Under the pieces are notes generated by a model. It was not told the origin of the DNA. It was given only the letters and a program-made list of their open reading frames with translations, and did no database searches. Shown piece by piece: positions 45,628 through 56,066 of a stretch of 64,000 bases of DNA. The stretch comes from Ananas comosus (taxonomy: Eukaryota > Streptophyta > Magnoliopsida > Poales > Bromeliaceae). The translations under genes were made by a program, and so were the position numbers. Position 1 is the first letter of the stretch. Each line of letters starts with the position of its first letter. The stretch spans positions 3,774,337-3,838,336 of the forward strand of contig NC_033636.1 of NCBI RefSeq assembly GCF_001540865.1. Reading direction: 5' to 3'.

Positions 45628-46786
45628 TTTCGCCTTTCGAAGCCCATTTTCATGACCGGTTTGCACAGAAAATACCCGAATAACTCCCAAAACTTGGTGA
45701 AACTAGCACTAAAGGTTTGGATCCTCTTTGAGGGTTTGGACTTTGATCTTTGGTATAGTAACTGACAACATCAAGGTCCGAATCCTCAAGCCAGGCTCCA
45801 TATCTTGAGACTCGAAAAGCTCAGGTATGACTTGATTTTTGCGCTAATTCGTCTGAAAACATTCTGACACCTCTCCAATACTTCCAACGTCTGCCCAACA
45901 GTACCAATTACTATTTCTCTTATTGGAACTCCGTAATTTGTGAAAGTTCAGCATGCTACATAGATTCCACCTACAATGGAAAAACAACCACTTAACTATC
46001 ATCGCTCTGCTCCCTATAGTAGCAATCCTCAGCCATGATGGCAACAAGCATCAACAGCAACTCTCCAACAGTGAAGAAAACACTATATGCTCTTCTAAGT
46101 TGAGCCCTAAAACTTTGCTAAAGAAAGATGGTGGAAGAAAGAGGAGGAAGGAGCATAGTTCAGCCAGAATGAGAATAGAGATCTGATGAACGTACTGGCC
46201 TATTTATAGGTGGCAACAATAGAAGAAACCCTTTAAAGAATCAGTCAACGCCACTCAGTCGAAACTTACTTTAGGCGCTCGAAACCTCTTTCAGCATCTG
46301 AAACCTTATAAGTCTAGGGTTTCGGGTGTCTCCAACTCGCACTGGACGCTGAAATGCATTGGAGTTGCACCTACTCAAACTTTCGGGCACCCGAACACAG
46401 CATCTATATCCCCAATGACTCACTATCGCTGCACGATAAGTTTACTAGGATTTTAGGCATCCACAGTAACTTTGGGCACCTAAAACCTTGCGTGAGCAGT
46501 GACCACCTATTCGGATCCATTTTGGCACATCTGGGTATCTAGAACTCTCACTCAAAACTTTCATGCATCGGGTCATGATTCAAATTCTCCGAAACTACTC
46601 TATTCCTTGGGTCGATACTTCTAGGCGCCCAAAACATCCTCCAAGCTTCCAAATGCTCTGAAACACAATTGCAACTGATCACTTTTTCAAATCTATTTTT
46701 ACATCTATTTCCTGCAAAACAGGTTCAACTCATTAGTCCATCATTCTGGCAGAAGTGTCAATCATCATCTCATACTATATAACCTT
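45628..46786. other. No gene recognised
   Basis: On the minus strand a TATA-like CCTATAAATAGG (about 46199-46210) lies near the middle, and words like GGGCACCCGAA recur, suggesting an unidentified LTR. No terminus or coding motif was found. Confidence 0.3.
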
Positions 46787-47300
46787 CACTACAAAAAAAA
46801 CGGTCTATAGCGACACTTTTAAATGTAGGTACATGCAAAAAAAGTGCTGCTCACTAAATTACTCCTTGACACTTTTAAAAAGTGTTGCTATATGTGGGGT
46901 CGCTAGGTATATAGTGACAGTTAAAGAGTGTCGCTATAACCTAAAAGAGTGCTGCTAATTTACCAACACTTATTTAAGCATTTAGCAACCGCCGAAACTC
47001 TATCTCGTTGTCTGCGGTGGCGAAGGAGGACGACAGGAAAGGCTCTTCGTCTAGAATTTCAGTGGATTGAGTGAAGAGAGAAGAAAAGATGGTAATTGAT
47101 TTTTTTTTTTTTCTTTTCTGTTTGTAATCGGGCCAAATGGACTGGGTGTAGTGGGTTGAGTAGAGTAATCTTTTATTTTTGGTTGGATTGAGCTTTATAT
47201 TTAGGCATTAGTAGATGTGTTTTTAAGTTTTAGCATAAATGGGACACTTACTCAAAAGTGTCCCAAACATGTGTCCCTATAACCTAATTCTGTTGTAATG
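46787..47300. mobile_element. CACTA (CMC) non-autonomous element
   Basis: The left end is CACTACAAAAAAAACGG; the right end (complement) is CATTACAACAGAATTAGG. Both are followed by TATAGSGACAC-like subterminal words, repeated several times inside (AGTGTCGCTATA, AAGTGTTGCTATA). A 3-bp TSD CTT (46784-46786 and 47301-47303) fits the superfamily. It is 514 bp with no transposase. Confidence 0.83.
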
Positions 47301-48787
47301 CTTGCTTATTGAAAAAGGTCCAGCATATTACAGTTCTTTGATAACTTAAGCTTTTTTTTAAAAAAAAATAACTATTCCATACTATTCCGTAAGAAAAGCT
47401 ATTGTAATGTCCAAAAACCATCCTCAAATCTTTTCTTTATGAAATTAGATTTTTTTTTTTTTAAGTTAGGTAAATATAAGGCATACAAGCGGGGTACAAC
47501 GCAGCGAGAATGAAGTCCGCGCCAAATTATTCAACCGCGGCAATCATAATAAAAGATGTCCACATCCGAATCGCTTGGCTCAATGGGAAAGCCATCGATC
47601 ATTGCTTTCCATCATTGCGGAGAAAAATGCTACACGGCGTTCCCTCCTCCACACCTCCTTGTGTTTGGGATTTGTCGTCATCATCATCGCTAGCACTATC
47701 CTTTATTAATTGCAATGCGAGGGACATTTAGCTCATAATTCGGCGCAGTCACTTTCAATCCTATTCCGTAGGAGCTAAGACTTTCCCATTTGTCTTCTGT
47801 TTGGGACCAACTAATTAAGGCTGTGCTCACGATCCAATTTAATTGAGCGGACTTTGTGGCGTCGATAATTAAAGATATTATTATATATTGAATCCTAGTG
47901 ATCCACAGCTTATTGTTCTTTCATCTAAGATAATTATCGATCGACTTACCCTAGCTAGCTAAAACACCATTAAACTTTCTAGGGATCAATCTCAGGGTCT
48001 GAATCTTCATAACGTTTATTAACTGAAGGGTCTATACTTGTTCAGGCGATGTCANTTTTTTTTTTTTTTTTTTTTGGGGGGGGTGGGGGGCGGAGGGACG
48101 TGTCCAATGCAGTTAAAAATTTTGATTTTCTTTTTCTCTAGTGCAATGTCCTCGCTTATAAATTGATTTATCTTATCTAGTAAAATAATATGAAGTTCAA
48201 AAAATCACTGTAATTAAAAATCTACTTAAAGATCTCATCTATCAATTTCTGCGTACATCTATAATAAAAATAATTAAGAAACCTGCTGAAAAAATTTAGG
48301 ATGTTTAATTATGTACTAGTAGTATAGTAGGCTCACAATCAATAACAACAATCCACGTTCGGACCCCATTAGACGTCCGACCAGCTGAAACCCTGAAAGG
48401 AAGGCATTGGTATCGCAATACAGCTTTGGGATTGCGACATGACCGGCACTTGGTGGGGCATGCAAATGGGGCGCCTCTTAAATATGAAAAGAACACCATA
48501 TATATTATATTATTGCTACTAATAATTGATAATTGATTGCTGCTGCTACTAATAATTGATTACTGCTGCTGATGATGGTTCAATCATCTTGTTGTCCAGG
48601 TCTTGTTCAATCCCTCAAGTAATAATAAGATTGTGGAAGGAATTAAACCATGCACAGATAAATATCTTCAACATTAATGCCCTTCTATTATTGTTGGTGA
48701 ATCACATGTACTGCCTAATTAATTTGGAGTAATTAAAGCAAGTTAACTACCACCAGGATGTAGTGGATAGCAGAGTACTAACTACCT
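47301..48787. other. Unannotated DNA with an N and poly-T/poly-G tract
   Basis: No supported gene. The N at 48055 is followed by about 22 T and then a G-rich run (48056-48090). This is a typical assembly or sequencing break. Confidence 0.5.
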
Positions 48788-48918
48788 CCATTTGGTTCGG
48801 GGTTAAGGAAAAAATAGCTATCTCAGGGATAGGGTTAAGTTCAAGGTTAAAGTGGGGTTAAAGTTTTTTTGTATTTGGTTGGAGGTTGGAGTTAGTCTAG
48901 AATAATGAAAAATAGTGT

Positions 48919-49077
48919 TTGGTTGGAGTAGGTGGGATAAGAAGATAATAATTAATAAAAAAGGATAATGATTGGTTGGAGTAGGTGGGATAAGAAGATA
49001 ATGATTGATAAAGAAGGATAATAATTGGTTGGAGTAGGTGGGATAAGAAAGATAATATGATTAATAAAGATAGTAAA
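48919..49077 (+). repeat. Three 53-bp tandem repeats
   Basis: Units start at 48919, 48972 and 49025 with TTGGTTGGAGTAGGTGGGAT followed by AAGAAGATAAT. The third unit has a one-base insertion. Confidence 0.92.
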
Positions 49078-49168
49078 ATTACTAAAATAGCCTCACTGTA
49101 ATCATTTAAAATAAATATTTTATTTATTGTTTTAAATATTCTATGCTTTGGGAGCCGTGCGGGGAGGG

Positions 49169-49249
49169 GGGGTGGGGTTAGTAAACCCTACCCCAAACCG
49201 GGTTTATCTGATAAACCCGGTTTGGGGTGGGGTTTACTAACCCCACCCC
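49169..49249. repeat. 40-bp near-perfect hairpin, 1-nt loop
   Basis: Arms 49169-49208 and 49210-49249 are reverse complements with one mismatch (AAACCCTACCCC against GGGGTGGGGTTT), around a single T at 49209. A second hairpin (49255-49323) follows, with stems GCTTGCGTTTGG and GGGGGTTAAGGGGT. Confidence 0.95.
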
Positions 49250-49323
49250 CAAATGCTTGCGTTTGGGGATTAAATGGGGGTTAAGGGGTTATTCCACCCC
49301 TTAACCCCCAACCAAACGCAAGC

Positions 49324-49870
49324 TTAAAAGAGAGCGTCCAATTTGGAAAATTGATCCTTGTTGGCTATTCGCTCAATGAAATTAAGCATTGGTAATGCTT
49401 GAATGTCTGAGTAGAGCAAAACTTTCTCAAAATTTAGAATTTAGTTTACAGTCAGGCAGAACAAGCATTTCAACGAGACCGAATAAGAGCTAATATATAC
49501 ATACCAAATATGCTTGCAGTCTCAAAATCAAGATAGCATCACCCGCAATGATATTTTTTTTCCTTTTGGAAAACTTTGGAAAGTGTACGTTCCCTCGCGA
49601 TATTACATTTGCCATTTACTTTGCTGCGTTCTTACAAAAAGTAAATAAAATTTCACGAGAAAGCAAGATTCTATGCTCTGAAGACATGACGATAATGCTT
49701 AAGATACCATATTACTTTCACATCACTATTTAGTCAATTTAATTAGATTATAAAGTTTGATTATAATGGTTTACAAAGTTTGAACTAGAAATTATATAAA
49801 AAAAATTTGAGAACCACAAATATCACATGCTTCATAATTTGAAGACTTGAAAGTGTAATTTAGTCTTTAA
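49324..49870. other. No feature recognised
   Basis: AT-rich sequence without coding, RNA or terminal-repeat signals between the foldback element and the compact Copia. Confidence 0.5.
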
Positions 49871-50583
49871 TGTTGGGAATCCGGTACTCGCCCGGTAACG
49901 CCCCGTAACGGATCTTGTGAATCCGCAACCCGCTCCGATACCGACTACTGTGGATCCGGTACCGATTGTTGGGATTTCGCAACGGAAGCGTCGAATCGGA
50001 TTTTTACCATAAACCCATCTTCTCAGCAAAAGCTGATACAATCACAAAAAAGGAAAAAAATAAAAATAGAAAATATGCGGGTAAAATAAAATTTATTAAA
50101 TAAGAGAAGATTACACATTACTCCACTTCTGCAACAGAGAAGTTACAACTCGAGCCCTCTTAATTTCTGAATCTCTTCTACCCTTCTCTCATCTTTTATA
50201 AATCTAAAAGGCAACTCTCTTTCTCTCTCACATGCACCCGTGCACTATGTGCATGCAACTGACCAACTCTCTCTCTCTCTCTCTGGTACAACCCACCAAA
50301 GAGCTTCAACTTTTTAGCCGTACTCCCTCTCCAAAAGCACCCCACATGGTGCTTATATAATGCTTACAATAAAACGTACCCAAATCCTAATATATTTAGG
50401 ATTCCTACTCTAATAAATATTTAAATCTATATTTCGTTTATCTCTAATAGATTTAAATATTTATTCTAATATAGTTAGATTCATACTCTAATTAATATTT
50501 AAATCTTAATTTATCTCCAACAGATTTAAATATTAATCCTAATCCAATTTCAATTAATCTACAAATCTAACCAAATCCTAACA
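49871..50583 (-). repeat. 3' LTR of compact Copia
   Basis: Minus-strand start TGTTAGGATTTGGTTAG. It pairs with 52028-52717. Confidence 0.92.
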
Positions 50584-50619
50584 TTCTCCACCTTAGTTGG
50601 ATTTGTAGTCTTCAACCGA

Positions 50620-51978
50620 TGTGTCGAGCTCATCATGCAAGCTCCACCTTGAGCTTATCTCCTTCGCTCGATATTGCCGTATCCGTCGCTTCGTCTCGAG
50701 CGACTGCATCTCCATGAACTTTTGGAACCCAAACCGCCTTCGCTTCCGTTCTGACTGTTCTTCCGTTCAGAACGTATAAGTTCTCGCGCTTGTTTGCCTT
50801 GCACACAACTCGATCTTGTTTTCAGACTCTTATAGCTCCACCTGAAGCTGAAATATGCAACCCTTCGAGTCCAATATACCTAACGAGATTAAATTCCGCT
50901 TCAATCTAGGAACGTGCCGCACACCTGTCAGCGTCCTCACGACCCCATCGTGCATTCGGATCTTCACCGTGCCGACTCCCAAAATTTTGCACGCCGTCCC
51001 GTTCCCCATCAAAGCTTTTCCACCCTTGATTACCTTATAGGTAGCAAAAGACTCTTTCTCCGGGCAAACGTGAAAAGAATACGCTGAATCGAGCACTCAC
51101 GCGTCATCCGAAATTTTAGCTCCTCCGGTCGCCGCAAATAGCACATCAGAATCGATCGTCTCCGACTCTGTCGCCTGCGCCGTCGCTTATACCGTCTCAT
51201 CCTGGTTCACAACAGTTTTTTCCTTCTATCGCTTTAACTCATTCAGATCACCCTAAAGTTTCTGATAATTGTGCTTGATATGTCCTTTCCTGTGACAGTA
51301 AAAGTACTCCATCTCGGATAGCGGCTTCTTCTGTCGATCTCCAGTCGCTGATATTGTCGCCTCTTTCTTCGCTCTCACCACTAGAGCAGTATCACCGCCC
51401 TGCATGCTAGACTCCTGAGTCATCTTTCGCATCTCGTTCGAGAAAAGCGTCGTCGTGACCGCCTCTATGCTTATAGTCTCCTTGCCATAAAGCAACGTGG
51501 TCACCAGATACTCATATGTTGTCAGCAGCGAAGATAATAAAATCAGCGCCTTGTCCTCATCATCTAGATTGACTCTGATGCTAGTTAACTGGGCCACCAC
51601 CTTGTTGAACTCGTTAAGATGCTCATGTAGGCTCGCCGCTTTCTGTATCCGCAGAGTAAATAGTCGCTACTTCAAATACAACCTGTTCGTCAAGGATTTG
51701 GTCATATACAGATCTTTCAATTTCTTCTACAACTTCGCTGGTGTCGTCTCGTTGGCTATGTTGTAAAGAATCTCATCTGCTAATAATAGCTGAAGCGTAC
51801 TTTGCGCCTTCCGCCCCATCTTCGTCCATGCCGCATCCGTGACCTACTCCGGCTTCACTTCCTTCCCGTTCAACGTCTCGTCCAACTCTTGATGTACGAG
51901 GATCGCCCGTACTTTAATTTACCACAATCCGAAATTGTTCTTGCCGTCGAACTTCTCAATTTCAAATTTTGTGGCCAT
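50620..51978 (-). pseudogene. Copia gag-protease remnant with knocked-out zinc knuckle
   Basis: Begins at the ATG at 51978 (MATKFEIEKFDGKNNFGLWQ), continues through the UBN2/Retrotran_gag-type domain (LLLADEILYNIANETTPAKL, LHEHLNEFNKVVAQLTSIRV, LSSLLTTYEYLVTTLLYGKE), then a zinc knuckle reading YFYCHRKGHIKHNY, where relatives have Cys at the first and last positions. A protease-like LDSAYSFHVCPEKESF and a GAG-pre-integrase tail (ENLYVLNGRTV) follow. In-frame stops lie near 51845, 51735, 51675, 51253 and 51100. Most replace Gln or Trp codons by one transition, and both knuckle Cys-to-Tyr changes are G-to-A. This suggests decay by cytosine deamination. Confidence 0.85.
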
Positions 51979-52027
51979 CTCCGTTGATCTCTCCCGCAGA
52001 TTGGTAACCTTCGGCTCCGATACCAAT

Positions 52028-52717
52028 TGTTGGGAATCCGGTACTCACCCCGGTACCAGATCTTGTGTATCCGCAACCCGCTTCGATACCGACTGTTGTA
52101 GATCCGGTACCGATTGTTGGGATTCCGCAACAGAAGCGTCGAATCGGATTTTACCATAAACCCGTCTTCTCAGCAAAGCTGATATAATCACAAAAGAGAG
52201 AAAAATCAAAACAGAAAATATAAGAGTAAAATAAAATTTATTAAATAAGAGAATATTACACATGACTCCTCTTCCGCAATAGAGTAGCTACAACCGAACC
52301 CTCTTTCTGAATCTCTTCTACCCTTTTCTCGTCTTTTTTAAATTCAAAAGACAACTCTCTTTCTCTCTCACATGCACCCGTGCACTAAGTGTATGCAACC
52401 GGCCAACTCTCTCTCTCTTGTACAACCCACCAAAGAGCTTCAACTTTTTGGCCATACTCCCTCTCCAAAAGCACCCTACATGGTGGTTATATAATGCTTA
52501 CAATAAAACGTACCCAAATCCTAGTATATTTAGAATTCCTACTCTAATAAATATTTAAATCTATATTTCGTTTATTTCTAATAGATTTAAATATTTATTC
52601 TAATCTAGCTAGATTCATACTCTAATTAGTATTTAAATTTTAATTTATCTCCAACATATTTAAATAGTAATCCTAATTCAATTAGAATTAATTTACAAAT
52701 CTAACCAAATCTCGACA
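52028..52717 (-). repeat. 5' LTR of compact Copia
   Basis: Minus-strand start TGTCGAGATTTGGTTAG, end CCGGATTCCCAACA beside the PBS. It differs from the partner LTR by scattered substitutions and small indels, so the insertion is not recent. Confidence 0.92.
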
Positions 52718-53949
52718 TTTACTACATTTCTCTTTCGTCACATTCCGTGCAGGAATTTTAAAGCAGTGTAATTAATAAGCACCCTTTAACCAAAAAAAAA
52801 AAGAACCCTGTATAATCTCACTTTTGGCATAGCAAGTCTCCCATTGGGTCAAAAATAAAAAAATAATTTAAAAATTAGGTCGAATTGGCTAATTCGACTG
52901 GTCTAGAGATGATCGGTCTATAAAGCGATTTGGTTCAACTTTTTCAAATCGGATAAATTAAAAAATCATTTTGAATCATTTAAACCAATGTTTCAACAAT
53001 CAAACCGGTGAACCGGTCCAATGTTCATCAAATCGGTCAGATTTTTTTTTTTCAAATTATATTAAAATCCAATAGCGGCTTAAAATCAAATAAGCTTATT
53101 TTATTTTCTATTAACGCAGGTTAATTAGTTTTATAAAAAATGAAACTTGAAAACATATATATGCTTAATTTGATATAAAAATTAGTATTTATAATTAAGT
53201 ATTACACTAAAATTATAATATATGTATATTTGTATGTATAATAGAATTAAAAAGTAGTTTAAACGGTGGTCGACCTGCTGATTGAACTAGTGATTCTTGA
53301 TACGGTAACATTCTTGATTACTTTTGAACCAAACTTTTTAAATATTAAAGAAAAATGTCATTATATGCCCTATTATAAGGTGTACATCTCACACGTCACA
53401 CCCCATCATTTAATAGTTTAAAAATATATATATATTAGAAATAAACAATTGGTTAGATAAGTGAGTAAATTTTGGTTGTTGAGAGGTTTAGAGTGTAAAT
53501 TTGTAGCTAGAAATATGATGTATCAAAGCATTGCTGTTTTAGGTTAACATGTTTGTTGACCGGTAACCATGAACATCATCACAAAGACACAACTAATCTT
53601 TCTACAATAATATATATATATATTAATATATATATAATATATATATATATTATATAAAGCTATAAGGGTTTATTTGGATTAGGGGTCATTTAACATTAAT
53701 AGGTAAATAGAATATCAAAGCAAATTAAATTATGTGAAGATATATTTTTCCATTTTCAAGTGGGACCATAAAACATATATCATCAATAATTTATTACGAT
53801 ATATATATAATATATATATATATACATATATATTATATATATATAGTATACATCCTTTCATCAATGCAAAAATTCAATAGTATCAAGGCTTTAGTACTAT
53901 TGATAGTATAGGAGCATAATTATATATATATATAGGTATTTATATAAAC

Positions 53950-53999
<50 letters not shown>

Positions 54000-54120
54000 A
54001 ACGTAATATTACGTATAGAAGTATTAATTGTACATTTATACTTGTATGTAATGCAAATATAATTCTAAATGAAGCTTAATTAAGCAAAATAGCTCAAATT
54101 AAGAAGGATCATCCACCCCA
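52718..54120. other. AT-rich upstream region of the HIPP gene
   Basis: No coding signal. It contains several (TA)n stretches (53605-53655, 53800-53845, and the longest at about 53953-53996). CCGGTGAACCGGTCC (about 53005-53019) and related words around 52900-53040 may be a decayed MITE, but no terminal repeats could be paired. Confidence 0.5.
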
Positions 54121-54128
54121 TATAAATA
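54121..54128 (+). promoter_or_regulatory. TATA box of the HIPP gene (copy A)
   Basis: TATAAATA about 93 bp upstream of the copy A ATG, followed by a (CT)n 5' UTR (54165-54192). Copy B has no such element: its similarity begins right after the N at 56066. Confidence 0.75.
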
Positions 54129-54161
54129 CGTAGCTCCACCCACATCTACGTACCTCTAATC

Positions 54162-54195
<34 letters not shown>

Positions 54196-54196
<1 letters not shown>

Positions 54197-56065
54197 CCCG
54201 CACCATTAATTATTACGAGGATGGGTGCGCTTGACCACCTCTCGGATATGTGCAGTGCCACAGAAACAAAGCACGCATTGAAAATTAGAAAGAGGAGGCC
54301 ACTGCAGGTGAGAGTATATATGAAGCACTTCTATATTTATTTCGCAAATTTATATAGTTTACTCATTTTCTACGTACATATTAATTACTTTTTGGAAAGG
54401 AGATCGATTACATACAGGATCTTCGATTCGATCGCTCTTCTCTAGAATCTCTACTATTCCATTATACGATCCTAAATCACACTTTCTCGTCTTTGTTCTC
54501 TGCGTAATAGACTGTGGACATCAGGGTGAAGATGGACTGCGATGGCTGTGAAAGGAGAGTAAAACATGCACTTACCTCTATGAGAGGTTATTATTCCTCT
54601 CAACCTTGCTCCTTAATTTTCTTTCCACTTGATTTTATGAGATCATTTTTAATTTATATGCTCTTCAAAACTTCAAAATTATCACATTTATTCCTGCATG
54701 ACCAAATACCCATTTTGATTTTAAAAAATTCCCTCAAATTTTCCATTTTCCTCTAAGGTTTACTAATAGATTGAGTTTTACAAGGATATATTTAATTCTA
54801 GTATCGAGAGGCAAATTTAAAATTTTAAATAATAGTAAGGGGTACAAATTAAAGCAAAAACCTCTTTATTATTTATTTATTTATTTATTTATTTATTGTA
54901 AAATATATGGAATACTTTTAATTAAGTTGTTAAAGAATGATATTTTAATATTTAATGTATTTTATATTCAACATTTCTCTGAAAATATAATTCACCTTTG
55001 GTTGCTATATATGCGGTAAAAAAGGCGATATATAAGTTAAGTAATTTTGGAACAAGCTGGGTAGTTAATAGATATAAGGTAACCAAATTTATTTGACAAA
55101 TTTAATTAGAAACAAAACATTATTAATTAGAAACAAAACATTACTTCTCCAAATGATTTCTTGTTACCTGTCTTTTCCTCTGATTGTTATTTCTTTCATT
55201 ATTGCATATCAAGTTAGTAGGTGGATCTGTTTTTTATTGCTTTGTTTGAATTTAGTTAGTATAAACTCTTTTTTCTTTTTCTTTTTTTTTTTGTTTTGTT
55301 TCTCTTTTTGCATTTTCTTTTGTCATTTTCTTGTACTCAACCTTTAGGTCTTTAAAAATACACTCATAGGAGCAGGCCTTCACGTCCGTCTTCAGTAGTG
55401 TGAACTGCATAATAAATTTAACATGCTTATCGAATAAAAATATAACAAGCCCCAAAAAGAAAAATAATAATAAAAGATAAGATTTAAGTGTAGGAGGTGA
55501 ATCGAGTCTGGTAGTCAAGGCCTTCCGCCGCAACGGTGGGCGGGACCGGGCTCGACTCGGCTCTGTACGTGCACGTGTGTGTGCACTTTGTGGGCAGCAC
55601 CATTCTCGTTATCTCCTAAACATAGAGTATAGTAGCCACTACTCCATGTCATAACTTTTTCATGTGGGATCAAACTCATATGTAGTAATCTTACACATAA
55701 GCTCCCAGATAAAGCCCATTTGATTTTGGGCCATCCCAAAAGCCCCGTGAGTCAAAATAAAATTTTAAATCACTTTAAATTATATAAATACTAACCACCA
55801 TAAAATCTGTTAGAAGCATGCACTTAAAATCGTAGAATCTTGTCGAGAAAGAGGGCAAATTAATTATATATAAGGCCCCAGTTTATTGATTTGTGTTTTA
55901 ATACTCAAACTTTTAAGTTGACATTTAGATAGTTTACTTACCTAAAAGAGGTGAAACAGAGTCTTGCCTTTTAAGTTCCGTCCAAGCAACTGATATGCCA
56001 TTGAAATGGCGCGCGGTGACACTATTTCTTATACATCGGAATAAAATTCGTCCTAAATAGCTGAT
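54196..56065 (+). repeat. Duplicated HIPP 5' segment, unit A
   Basis: 1870 bp, nearly identical to 56067-58587 once the 689-bp MITE plus TSD is removed from the latter (1832 bp). Differences are a few SNPs and small indels, such as an extra ATTAATTAGAAACAAAAC at about 55120. Position 55925-55927 (a single TTA) is the empty target of the MITE found in unit B. Confidence 0.93.
54221..54586 (+). CDS. HIPP: HIPP exons 1-2, copy A (promoter-proximal)
   Basis: Exon 1 is 54221-54307 (29 codons, MGALDHLSDMCSATETKHAL onward, donor CAG|GTGAGA). Exon 2 is 54511-54586 (acceptor AATAG, donor AGAG|GTTATT) and encodes TVDIRVKMDCDGCERRVKHA, then LTSMR. It is identical in coding sense to copy B at 56092-56453. 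Spliced directly to the single exon 3 (59797-60089) it would give the same 151-residue protein as copy B. It is the copy linked to the TATA box. If both copies truly exist in tandem, intron 2 of this copy would contain copy B, and retention of both exon pairs would disrupt the frame or repeat the metal-binding loop. Confidence 0.75.
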
Positions 56066-56066
56066 N
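56066..56066. other. Single N exactly at the HIPP duplication junction
   Basis: Copy A similarity ends AATAGCTGAT at 56065 and copy B begins CCCCGCACCATTAATT at 56067. Copy A begins with the same word at 54196, so the N is the seam. Confidence 0.9.

Larger units (their letters stand above)
48788..49323. mobile_element. Foldback-like/MITE element with internal hairpins
   Basis: The left end CCATTTGGTTCGGGGTTAAGG is an imperfect inverted match of the right end CCTTAACCCCCAACCAAACG. The interior holds three 53-bp tandem units and two strong hairpins. A TSD was not resolved, so the superfamily (hAT or Harbinger) is open. Confidence 0.6.
49871..52717 (-). mobile_element. Compact gag-only Copia (TR-GAG-like), both LTRs present
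   Basis: LTRs 49871-50583 (713 bp) and 52028-52717 (690 bp) have matching TG/CA ends; on the plus strand both start TGTTGGGAATCCGG. On the minus strand the PBS TTGGTATCGGAGCC abuts the 5' LTR (about 52012-52027) and the PPT AAGGTGGAGAA abuts the 3' LTR (about 50584-50594). The flanks TTTAA (49866-49870) and TTTAC (52718-52722) look like one TSD with a mutation. The internal domain is only 1444 bp and holds gag and protease remnants with no RT. Confidence 0.9.

Noticed and set aside
48305..48499. 64-aa minus-strand open frame with several cysteines
   Set aside because: No recognisable domain, no splice or promoter support, and short length in unannotated DNA.
53953..53996. Long (TA)n tract as a possible replication or matrix-attachment element
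   Set aside because: It is an ordinary dinucleotide microsatellite; nothing else in the sequence supports a function.
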